Part shown: positions 52,014 through 60,460 of the stretch, piece by piece | Numbering within the stretch: the first letter of the stretch is position 1 | How the letters are laid out: each line of letters starts with the position of its first letter | DNA from: Fischerella thermalis PCC 7521 | GTDB taxonomy: Bacteria > Cyanobacteriota > Cyanobacteriia > Cyanobacteriales > Nostocaceae | Length of the DNA stretch: 64,000 nucleotides | Direction of reading: 5' to 3' | NCBI RefSeq assembly: GCF_000317225.1 | Contig: NZ_AJLL01000077.1 | Span: 1 to 64,000 of the forward strand | The notes under the pieces: generated by a model | The model's database searches: none | What the model saw: the letters and a program-made list of their open reading frames with translations, nothing else | What the model was told of the DNA's origin: nothing | Position numbers and translations under genes: made by a program

Positions 52014-54590
52014 ATGACATCACCAGAAACAGTGATCTGGCTACGAGAACGCACAGCTTTAGGAATTCTATCGCCTGAATCCTTGAGTGCGATCGCGCAA
52101 GCCCTCGAAGAAAAAGTTTTCCCAGCGAACCATAAAATAGCTACTGAAGCGACTGCTCCAGAGGCGCTTTATATTCTCTTGGAAGGTAAGCTCGAAAGTG
52201 AGAGCAGTAACAAAAATAACCCGAGTTTAACTGTTGGTTTTCTGCCTGGATCGATCATTCATTTACAAGAAATACTTTTAGATGAGTTAGCCCAACGCAC
52301 AATTAATACTGTGACAGAATGTCATTTTTGGGTTGTGCCTGCGATAGTATTTAAAGAAATAATTGGCAAATATCCGGAGATTGCTCAGTTTGTCTCCCGG
52401 ATGCTCGCTCAAGAAGTAGCACAGTTAGCCTCTGCTTTTAACTACGAACAGGAACGCTCTTTAGCATTACGCCCATATTTAGTTACCAAAGCCCGGCGTG
52501 GTATTGTAGGGACAAATCGCTATGCTGTGCGTCTACGAGAACAAATTCGCGAAGCTGCAAGCGATCGCACATCTGTATTGATTTTCGGCGAACCAGGGCT
52601 AGAAAAAGATAATGTTGCAGCCTTAATTCATTTTGGTTCCAAGTATCGCCGCGAACCAATTATCAAAGTTAACTGTGGCATCCTACAAACTAGTGGCGCA
52701 GAGTTATTTGGGCGTGCTGGTGGCAAAAGCGGACTTTTAGAATGGTTGGGAGAAGGTACTCTCATCCTCAACAATATCCAAGAAACTCCTCCAGAATTAC
52801 TCCCAAAAATTAAACAATTATTACAAGATAATACGTATATTCCCGTAACTCGCTCCGGCGAACCAGACGCTGAACCCCGCACCAGTCGCGCTCGCATTAT
52901 GATAGTTGCGGAAAAAGCTCAGCCGCAAATCGAACGTTGCGTTGACCGAATTATCAAAGTCCCGCCCCTACGGATACGCAAAGCTGATATTAATGCCCAG
53001 CTCGAATACTATATCAGTCTCTACACTCGTGCTAGAGGTATTCCCAAACCACATGTTACACCAGAAGCTCTACGTCGCTTGCAGTCCTATGACTTCCCTG
53101 GCAATTTAAAAGAGTTACAAAGCTTGGTAGAACGAGCAATTATGCAAGCAGGAGAAGCAAGGGAGCTAACAGAAGAGATTTTCTGGTCAGCAGAAACTAA
53201 GAAAAAGCGATTTCGGCTAAATCTTTTGAACGCTTATCCCCGTTTGCGAAAGTTTCTTCGCAGTCCGTGGTGGCCAGATCGGATTAATTATGGCTTTACC
53301 GTTGCTGCTTTTGCGTTCATCGTTGCAGTATTATTTGTCGGGCCGCAAACACGCGATCGCAATTTTGCTTTAAATTTATTCTGGGCTTGGTGGTGGCCTG
53401 TTTTTCTCTTCTTATTTCCCTTTCTGGGGCGGATTTGGTGTGCTGTTTGTCCGTTCATGATTTACGGTGAAATTACGCAGAAAATTTCAACACACTTGTT
53501 TCCTAAGCAACTCAAGCGCTGGCCACGAGAAGAAGCCGAAAAATGGGGCGGCTGGTTTTTGTTTGGCTTATTTACCCTAATTTTCTTGTGGGAAGAACTT
53601 TGGCAGTTGGAAAATACTGCTTATCTCTCCGGCTGTTTACTTCTGCTAATTACTGCTGGCGCGATGATTTTTTCTGCCATTTTTGAGAGGCGGTTTTGGT
53701 GTCGCTATCTTTGTCCCATCGGCGGGATGAATGGTTTATTCGCCAAACTCTCAATGACAGAACTCCGCGCCCAACAGGGTATTTGTTCTGCTACTTGCAC
53801 CACCTACCAATGTTACAAAGGCGGGCCACAAAAAGGCGAAGGCATGGAAACCAACGGTTGTCCTTTATACTCTCACCCCGCCCAACTAGAAGAAAACAGA
53901 GATTGTGTACTATGCATGACTTGTCTCAAAGCCTGTCCCCATCGCTCAGTTGAGTTTAATTTGCGTCCCCCTGGGATTGAATTGTGGACAACTCATGTAC
54001 CTCGCAAATATGAAGTCGCTTTGTTGTGTTTACTTTTGGGTGGAGTATATTTGCATCACCTGAGTGAGTTGCAATCCTGGCTAGGATTGCAAATAGATTT
54101 AAATCAGTTTTTCCCGCACTTAGGCTTTTCCCTACTAGCTTTGCTGATTCCAGCAGCCGTCACCTTCCTAGCCTACGGGTTGATTAAAATCTATTGCTGG
54201 TTGAATAACTATATCTCCTCTGCGTCCTCTGCGGTTAAAATCCCCAACCGAATTAAGGTGCGCTCATTTACAGAACTTGCCTATGGCTATTTACCGTTGG
54301 TATTAGGAGGTAACTTAGCTCATTATCTGCCCTTAGGCTTGGGTGAAGGAGGACGAATTTTACCAGTCTTTTTTGCAACTTTTGGTTTGGATGGTGGACA
54401 GTTGCCATTTGTGGTTGCACATCCGGCTGTAATAGCCTTTTTACAGGGAACAACTCTGATTTTTTCAGTACTGTTATCGATAGTACTTACACAAAAAATT
54501 GCTCGGCAACCATTGCGTGTAATGTTATGGCAACACTTAGCAGCGATCGCGTTGGGAGTAAGTATGTGGCAGATTATTGTGTCTCGGTAA
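52014..54590 (+). CDS. cNMP-binding domain, degenerate sigma54-type AAA domain and polyferredoxin membrane module in one protein
   Basis: This is an 858-residue fusion. (1) Residues about 18-135 are a CRP-like cyclic-nucleotide-binding fold (VFPANHKIATEATAPEALYI). (2) About 155-385 is an AAA domain like that of sigma54 activators, but Walker A reads GEPGLEKD, Walker B GTLILNNI (Asp/Glu replaced by Asn), and the GAFTGA loop is absent after ELFGRAGG. (3) From about 423 there are several membrane helices with a NapH/RdxA-like metal-binding core: CAVCPF, CRYLCPIGG and the 4Fe-4S motif CVLCMTCLKACPHRS near 632. There is no HTH domain. Cyanobacteria lack sigma54, so it is probably a membrane redox protein with a regulatory, non-ATPase cytosolic part. 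It precedes the channel gene by 232 bases. Confidence 0.85.
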   Translation: MTSPETVIWLRERTALGILSPESLSAIAQALEEKVFPANHKIATEATAPEALYILLEGKLESESSNKNNPSLTVGFLPGSIIHLQEILLDELAQRTINTVTECHFWVVPAIVFKEIIGKYPEIAQFVSRMLAQEVAQLASAFNYEQERSLALRPYLVTKARRGIVGTNRYAVRLREQIREAASDRTSVLIFGEPGLEKDNVAALIHFGSKYRREPIIKVNCGILQTSGAELFGRAGGKSGLLEWLGEGTLILNNIQETPPELLPKIKQLLQDNTYIPVTRSGEPDAEPRTSRARIMIVAEKAQPQIERCVDRIIKVPPLRIRKADINAQLEYYISLYTRARGIPKPHVTPEALRRLQSYDFPGNLKELQSLVERAIMQAGEARELTEEIFWSAETKKKRFRLNLLNAYPRLRKFLRSPWWPDRINYGFTVAAFAFIVAVLFVGPQTRDRNFALNLFWAWWWPVFLFLFPFLGRIWCAVCPFMIYGEITQKISTHLFPKQLKRWPREEAEKWGGWFLFGLFTLIFLWEELWQLENTAYLSGCLLLLITAGAMIFSAIFERRFWCRYLCPIGGMNGLFAKLSMTELRAQQGICSATCTTYQCYKGGPQKGEGMETNGCPLYSHPAQLEENRDCVLCMTCLKACPHRSVEFNLRPPGIELWTTHVPRKYEVALLCLLLGGVYLHHLSELQSWLGLQIDLNQFFPHLGFSLLALLIPAAVTFLAYGLIKIYCWLNNYISSASSAVKIPNRIKVRSFTELAYGYLPLVLGGNLAHYLPLGLGEGGRILPVFFATFGLDGGQLPFVVAHPAVIAFLQGTTLIFSVLLSIVLTQKIARQPLRVMLWQHLAAIALGVSMWQIIVSR

Positions 54591-54822
54591 TGGTAAGAAT
54601 TAATTATGTGTCATGGGGATTGGAGTTGTGAGAAATATCGTTTTTTTATCGAACACCGATGTACACAGATGAACACAGATAGGTTATTTGTTGGTGCTTG
54701 GGAATTAGCGTTTTTGTGTGATCGTGTTGTCAGCTACAGTTCGATTCTTGATAATCAGGCAAAAATTTAAATAATATTTCATTTTACTAATGCAGCTTTT
54801 CTGTACATCATGCTGCTGATTC

Positions 54823-56514
54823 ATGAAACCTCGAATCATTGTCTGTGGTTTAGGACGCACTGGATATAAAGTTTTTCGTTTGCTGAGACAACAAGGGGCG
54901 TTAGTCGTTGGCATTCATCATAAACCAGTTCCAGGCGAACGAGCAGGAGATGTCATTGTCGGCGATCTGCACGCAGCTAGCACTCTGAAAGCAGCTGGCA
55001 TTCAGCAGGCGCACACCTTAGTTATCGCTGGAGGTGACGATGCACTCAATTTGCGAATTATGATGCAAGCGCGGGTACTTAATCCGCGAATTCGGATTAT
55101 CAACCGCTTTTTTAACACCAGTTTGGGAGAAAGGCTGGATCACGCGGTTCCAGAACATTTGACTATGAGTGTTGCGGGATTGGCAGCACCCGTATTTACT
55201 TTTGCTGCATTGGGTAGCCAAGCAATTGGACAAATCAAGCTGTTTCAGCAAACTTGGCCGATTCACGAAGAGTATATAGATGAACATCACCCGTGGCGCG
55301 ATCGCAAACTCAGTGAGTTGTGGAACGATCAGACACGGATGCTGATTTACTACATGCCGGCAGAAGGCGAGGTGGATTTAGTCTCTGCTGTAGTCACGGG
55401 GCATAAATTAAAAGTAGGCGATCGCTTAATTGTGGGAACTCAGCCCCGGATGCGTTGTATTCGCAGATCAATGATTGCCAAACTGCTGAAAGTGTTTACC
55501 AGTCTACGCCAATTTCAGCAACATGCTCAAGCAGTGGTAGTCATGTCTATAGTGTTGCTGGTGATTATTGCGATCGCTACACTTATCTACACTTCCACTG
55601 AAAGAAGTGTTTCTATTATTGATGCTCTTTACTTTGCTGTGGGTATGATTACGGGGGCAGGTGGTAATGATCAAGTTGTTGAAAAAGCTCCTACGAGTGT
55701 GAGATTATTTACCGTATTGATGATGCTGGTAGGAGCTGCGGTCATAGGTCTTTTCTATGCCTTACTGAACGATTTTGTTTTAGGTAGTCGCTTCAAACAA
55801 TTTTTAGATGCAGCACGGATTCCCCATCGTCATCATTATATTGTCTGTGGCTTGGGAGGAATTGGGATTAAAATTGTTCAGCAACTCCACAGCAGTGGCC
55901 ATGAAGTCATCGTCATTGAACGTGATACCAATAATAGATTTGTCAACACAGCCCGGGGATTGGGTATTCCCGTCATTCACGGTGATGGTAGCTTTGCCGA
56001 AATTCTCAAAGTCAGTAATTTAGAGAATGCATCTGCACTGATTGCTGTCACTAACGATGATGCTACAAACATGGAAATTGCTCTCAAAGCCAAAGCCATC
56101 ACACCCAAAGTACCAGTGATTGTCCATTACGCCGATCCAGATTTTGCCCGCATGGCACAACAGGTCTTTGATTTTGAGGCTGTTTTAAGTCCCGCCGAAC
56201 TTGCTGCGCCAGCCTTCGCCGCCGCCGCTTTAGGTGGACGCATCCTTGGCAATGGGATCACCGCCGATAGCCTTTGGGTAGCTTTTGCAACATTAATTAC
56301 ACCTTCCCATCCTTTTTGTGGACAACGGGTGAAAAATGCAGCCATGGACGCGGATTTTGTGCCGTTGTATGTGGAGACAAATAACCAGGAAATTCACGGC
56401 TGGGATTTACTGGAAATCAACCTCTGTGCAGGAGATATTTTATACCTGACCATGCCAGCAAATCGTTTGCATCAGTTGTGGCGTTATACACCCTCACAGG
56501 TGATGGCGAGTTGA
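54823..56514 (+). CDS. Two-RCK potassium-channel-like protein (TrkA-N duplicated) with non-canonical filter
   Basis: This 563-residue protein has an N-terminal RCK/TrkA-N Rossmann domain (RIIVCGLGRTGYKVFRLLRQ). Two membrane helices (about 236-260 and 290-315) flank a pore-loop-like segment, and a second TrkA-N domain with TrkA-C follows (HYIVCGLGGIGIKIVQQLHS from about 337). The loop reads ITGAGGNDQV where potassium channels have TxGYGD, so selectivity may differ or be lost. GLGGIGIK and ERDTNN suggest NAD(H) binding. It may regulate or carry ions in response to nucleotide state. It lies downstream of the cNMP/AAA/ferredoxin fusion and may be functionally linked. Confidence 0.82.
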   Translation: MKPRIIVCGLGRTGYKVFRLLRQQGALVVGIHHKPVPGERAGDVIVGDLHAASTLKAAGIQQAHTLVIAGGDDALNLRIMMQARVLNPRIRIINRFFNTSLGERLDHAVPEHLTMSVAGLAAPVFTFAALGSQAIGQIKLFQQTWPIHEEYIDEHHPWRDRKLSELWNDQTRMLIYYMPAEGEVDLVSAVVTGHKLKVGDRLIVGTQPRMRCIRRSMIAKLLKVFTSLRQFQQHAQAVVVMSIVLLVIIAIATLIYTSTERSVSIIDALYFAVGMITGAGGNDQVVEKAPTSVRLFTVLMMLVGAAVIGLFYALLNDFVLGSRFKQFLDAARIPHRHHYIVCGLGGIGIKIVQQLHSSGHEVIVIERDTNNRFVNTARGLGIPVIHGDGSFAEILKVSNLENASALIAVTNDDATNMEIALKAKAITPKVPVIVHYADPDFARMAQQVFDFEAVLSPAELAAPAFAAAALGGRILGNGITADSLWVAFATLITPSHPFCGQRVKNAAMDADFVPLYVETNNQEIHGWDLLEINLCAGDILYLTMPANRLHQLWRYTPSQVMAS

Positions 56515-56860
56515 TCTGATTCAAAGATTAAGGAACGTCTTTTGAAGATCATAAACAAGTGTATTTAGACCAGAATTAGTAGAGGATAAGAGGTAATAAT
56601 AGATGATTCTGGTTATAGAAAAAGTGGCAATTTTACACAGTGATTTAGGAAGACAGTATATCGAAGAAATCCGCAATGGCTTAAACCAACGAAAAATATT
56701 TATGTTGGGCTACTTAATTCCTTATTTAGTATTTCCTTAGCAAAAAATATAGAGAAATTGATTTATATAAATTTTTTAAGAAGTTAATCCGCTGGGTCAG
56801 ACCAAAAATATGAATGTTTGTTAAGCTGAAGTCGCTCACCTTAGGAGTAGTTTCAGCAAG
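56515..56860 (+). other. Intergenic region with a possible 45-residue ORF
   Basis: A frame at 56603-56740 (+) begins MILVIEKVAILHSDLGRQYI with AGAGGT about 10 bases upstream. Its end runs through the repeat TTTATGTTGGGCTACTTA (56699-56716) shared with 21377-21394. I see no family match, and it may be a gene fragment. The promoter of the next gene should lie after it. Confidence 0.3.
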
Positions 56861-57697
56861 ATGCACTGGTTATTATCTGGCCCTTTGAGTGTAGAACAAT
56901 TAACGGTCAATATAGCAGATTTACCAGCATCATTAAAGGGTACGAAGCTGGTGCAAATGTCAGATTTACATTATGATGGTCTACGACTGTCAGAACAGAT
57001 GTTAGAAAAAGCGATCGCCATTAGTAATGAAGCAGAACCAGATTTAGTTGTACTAACTGGTGACTATATCACAGACGAACCAACTCCTATTCACCAGCTA
57101 GCATTGCGATTTAAAAACTTACAAAGTCGCCTTGGGATTTATGCTGTACTCGGCAATCATGATCTACGCTATCGTACCCATGATTCAAAAACAGAAGTAA
57201 CAAAAGTATTAACGGGTATTGGAATCAAAGTCCTTTGGAATGAAATTGCTTATCCTTTGGGGGAAGAACTACCTTTAGTAGGACTTGCTGAGTTTTGGTC
57301 ACGGGAATTTGATCCTACATCCGTGATGAACCAATTAGATTCCACAAAACCTTGCATTGTTTTGTCTCATAATCCAGACACTGCCGAAATTCTACAAAAA
57401 TGGCGAGTAGATTTACAACTATCTGGTCATAGTCACGGTGGTCAGATCATATTACCAGGTATTGGGCCAGTAGTAATTTACTATAAAAAACTTATTTGCA
57501 AAATACCCAGAAAAATAAGGCGATGGATACCATTTTTACGAGGTAATCCAGCGAAAGTCATGCGACATTGGGAATGGGCGCAAGGATTTCATAGAGTGGG
57601 AAAAAATCAGTTATACGTCAACCGTGGCTTAGGAACTTACCCTCCAGGACGTTTATTTTGCCCACCAGAAGTAACAGTTATTACTCTAGAAAATTAG
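56861..57697 (+). CDS. Metallophosphoesterase (YaeI-like calcineurin fold)
   Basis: This 278-residue protein contains the ordered metal-ligand motifs of the calcineurin-like superfamily: SDLHYDG (DxH) near residue 34, LTGDYITDEP near 65, VLGNHDLRYR (GNHD) near 99, VLSHNPDTAE near 170 and SGHSHGGQIIL near 190. It should be a di-metal phosphodiesterase or phosphatase, cytosolic or weakly membrane-associated because of the hydrophobic start. The substrate is unknown. It precedes a hairpin at 57706. Confidence 0.88.
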   Translation: MHWLLSGPLSVEQLTVNIADLPASLKGTKLVQMSDLHYDGLRLSEQMLEKAIAISNEAEPDLVVLTGDYITDEPTPIHQLALRFKNLQSRLGIYAVLGNHDLRYRTHDSKTEVTKVLTGIGIKVLWNEIAYPLGEELPLVGLAEFWSREFDPTSVMNQLDSTKPCIVLSHNPDTAEILQKWRVDLQLSGHSHGGQIILPGIGPVVIYYKKLICKIPRKIRRWIPFLRGNPAKVMRHWEWAQGFHRVGKNQLYVNRGLGTYPPGRLFCPPEVTVITLEN

Positions 57698-58335
57698 CCA
57701 AAACTAAACTACCGTTAGCTATGACCGAGCAACGTCACTAACTAGCGGTAGTTTATAAACATCCTTATAAATTTGTACGAGTTGAAATTCAGATAAAAAT
57801 AACTCAACTAAAGTGGACAGAATTCGCAACTAAACATCCTACAGTCTAGAGCATCCTCTATCAATTCCAGCTAGGCAGGCATTCTTGGCTGTGCGTTCAA
57901 AAACCTCCAAAACAACTAAACGAACTCAAGGCGAAAACACATTCAAAGGATGCAAGGACTTTTGAATTGTTGCGATTAGACTAGAGGCGGAGGCACAAGC
58001 TCTAATCTAGAAGCTGTGGTTGAAGTTTTTAACTTATCTGTGCCTACTTTTTAAACTAGCATCACTTTTCTCAGCAAAAACCTCTGTTTTATCAAATGTG
58101 ACTTGCAGTAATTTTTCGCAATAATTGACCACAGATTTTGATGTTATCAATAGTCTTTACTTCAATTCGTAATGTCCGCTTAAACACTTATGCTACGCCT
58201 CGGGATTGCTAATGGGTAATGAAGATACTGATGATTTTCCCATGCCCCATGCCCGAAAAATAGCTTTCTTGTTCTGCTTATTCCTCTTCCTTATTCTAGT
58301 TCTGTGGGGAGGTAAGGTTCAGGAAAGTAATAAGT
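57698..58335. other. Gene-free stretch with a 3' hairpin and a repeat copy
   Basis: AAACTACCGTTAGCT (57706-57720) and AACTAGCGGTAGTTT (57740-57754) form a near-perfect inverted repeat 9 bases after the metallophosphoesterase stop, probably its terminator. Near 58160-58215 lies an inverted copy of the interspersed repeat seen at 28263 and 43610. A 79-codon frame there is a repeat artefact. Confidence 0.6.
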
Positions 58336-58851
58336 TTAAGCGTACGGCGATTTATTTTCCAGCGTCCGTTTTGCCGAATTACATAAAGGCGACATGTAAT
58401 CTTTGTCAGATATTGAACCTGTACAAAAGCCTTCTTGAGTTCTAAGTTGCAAATAATTTTCTAAATCTTTTGTGCGTTGTTTAGTCAGTCGTTCCAAACA
58501 TTGATTGCGAAAGATTTCATAACCTGTCCCACCCCGAGATTCATAAACTTCAAAATCACAGGTGTTGTCACGAAATACAATCCATGCTTGTTGTCCTTTA
58601 ATAAGTCGTTGCTTTGGCTCTGTTTTAGTGATTGCAAGAACTTTTTGATAAACTTGATTGAGCTTTTTGTCTGCGGCTGCGTACGATTGTTGGGAACAAT
58701 ATCTCAGTTCTGGTGTCGCAGTGGCTTTCGAGCAGTCAATTGCTGGCTTTTGCGCGATCGCTTCAGTTGGTGTAGCTAAGCTAGGGATGACTAGAACTGA
58801 TAAAAATGCGATCGCACTCAAAATCAAGGCAATAAATAATCTCTTATACAT
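58336..58851 (-). CDS. Secreted LprI-like (DUF1311) protein
   Basis: This 171-residue protein begins with a signal peptide (KRLFIALILSAIAFLSVLVI, cleavage near AIAQ). The DUF1311/LprI domain follows, with conserved Cys (AIDCSKA, LRYCSQQSY, DNTCDFEVYE, RNQCLERLT), QQSYAAADKKLNQVYQKVLA and GQQAWIVFRDN. The name recalls a mycobacterial lysozyme inhibitor, but most members have unknown function and should not be assumed to inhibit lysozyme. It is a single gene on the minus strand. Confidence 0.85.
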   Translation of the reverse strand: MYKRLFIALILSAIAFLSVLVIPSLATPTEAIAQKPAIDCSKATATPELRYCSQQSYAAADKKLNQVYQKVLAITKTEPKQRLIKGQQAWIVFRDNTCDFEVYESRGGTGYEIFRNQCLERLTKQRTKDLENYLQLRTQEGFCTGSISDKDYMSPLCNSAKRTLENKSPYA

Positions 58852-59285
58852 ATGCTTTTAATGAAAAAATTCAAAATATTCTTTAATGCTCACACTGGCA
58901 ACTTTAATCATTAAGATGCTTGACCCAAGTTATTTTAGGTAATTTTATTGTATTAAAAGTCATAATAAATACTATATTACTGTTTCTAATAAACAGTATC
59001 TCCAAGCTGTATCATTTTTGTCAATATATAAATAACATAGCCCCTCTCCATATGTTGGAGAGAAGCTATGGCTGAGGGAATTTTAAGATAATTGGTTCAA
59101 GTTAGAGGATTAGGTATAACTCTTGAGATATAGCTGAGCGTAATTGCTTTACCGCTCTATAACTATCTACTAAACCATGGCAGTCCATTCCGGAAACTTT
59201 CCAAAAATTTTTGAACAGAGTCTTCAATTGTTGAAACTAGCTTGCAGTCTGGATTCCACAGTTTTACTTCCTAAACAAGTATTTG
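58852..59285. other. Gene-free stretch before the DUF262 pseudogene
   Basis: AT-rich, with no ORF, clear hairpin or repeat. Confidence 0.4.
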
Positions 59286-60261
59286 CTAAAGTGCAAAGAA
59301 ATGTGCAAAATTATCTGTCCGTAAAGCAACTGGATCTATAATGTGCGATCGCAAAATTTCATCCATCCGTTCCTCAGATATACCAGCTTCTTTCTGGAGG
59401 CGAGATAAATAGATACTGGGTGCATTACCACCAATAAATTTGTTAGTTCTAGATGATAAAGGAGTTTTGTTTACAACACTATCGTAAAGTTCGGGTTTAA
59501 TACCATTCTTGTCACACCAACTTCGAGGAAAAATATGATGAATATCAATAGATTCCTCAAAGTACTTCAAAGTGTCAATTTCAAAACCCGTAAGGAAATC
59601 GCATCCTCCATCTCGCAATAGCAAAGCAGACAAACCTTTATAAGCAGCACTGCGGCGTGTATAGAGTCTTACTAGTCGATTTGGAGCAAAATTAGCATCT
59701 TTGATTGTGTCAGGTTCAGAATCACCAGATTCAATCCATCTCAACACTTGCGTCAAGTCTTTAGCAATTCGGCTTTCAATCGCACTACTATAAAGCTCGC
59801 CAAAAACTCCACACCAATACCAACGTACCAACTTAGCACGTATTGGATCTGTATCACTGCGATCGCCTAATACTGCAAAGATAGCTGCCAGAACTGTTAG
59901 TTGTGGTTGATAAGGTAAATCTCTAGCAGAAAATATTTTTTGTGTATAGAGTAATTTGGCAGCTTTTTCAAATCCCTTAGTGACTTTATCAGCCCAATCT
60001 TTGTATTCTTCTAATTTCAGATTTAGAATATCTTTCAATTGGACGAGCCTCAAACCGCACATCAGGATTACCAGTTTCCAACATCATAACAACTCCAACT
60101 GGATAGGAGAGCGAAATGCTGGCTAATATGCTACGTATCTGCTCATCATCCCAAACCCAAGGACGCTGAAAATCGGGTAGCTGTGTTTTTCCATCCTTCA
60201 TACTTCGCAAAATATCAAAAAGTGCTTCAGTAGTATGGTCAAAACTTTTGATCGCTGGCAT
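59286..60261 (-). pseudogene. Internally deleted DUF262/DUF1524 (GmrSD-like) gene
   Basis: From 60261, a DUF262 N-terminus is open: MPAIKSFDHTTEALFDILRS, then GKTQLPDFQRPWVWDDEQIR and SYPVGVVMMLETGNPDVRFE. Near 60020-60040 the frame changes and the protein continues in another frame as the C-terminal part, with the DUF1524 HNH motif IDIHHIFPRSWCDKNG and TNKFIGGNAPSIYL. The normal middle, including the DGQQRLTSL motif essential for nucleotide cleavage, is missing, so about 200 residues have been lost in addition to the frame change. Full-length relatives are modification-dependent restriction or antiphage nucleases. It stands alone, not in a defence island. Confidence 0.8.
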
Positions 60262-60393
60262 ATCTTTGAAATATATATGAGAAAGACATGTTTTTAGCTT
60301 TCCCAAATTCCGCCTCAGCCTAACTTTGATCAACAAACATTAAGGCAGGTTACGGCTACGTCTAATATCAAGTCTGCTTAATTACCTATAATC

Positions 60394-60458
60394 AAAAACC
60401 TCACCCCGCCCTATCGGGTACTCCTCTCCGAACTCGCGGAGAGGGGCTGGGGGTGAGG
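60394..60458 (-). terminator. metH terminator hairpin (GC-rich repeat)
   Basis: CCTCACCCC (60399-60407) and GGGGTGAGG (60450-60458) pair, with inner CCTCTCCG/CGGAGAGG, followed on the minus strand by TTTTT (60394-60398). It begins two bases after the metH stop. Confidence 0.8.
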
Positions 60459-60460
60459 TA

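Noticed and set aside
58206-58445. 79-codon plus-strand frame
   Set aside because: It overlaps a dispersed repeat and the end of the LprI-like gene, with no family match.
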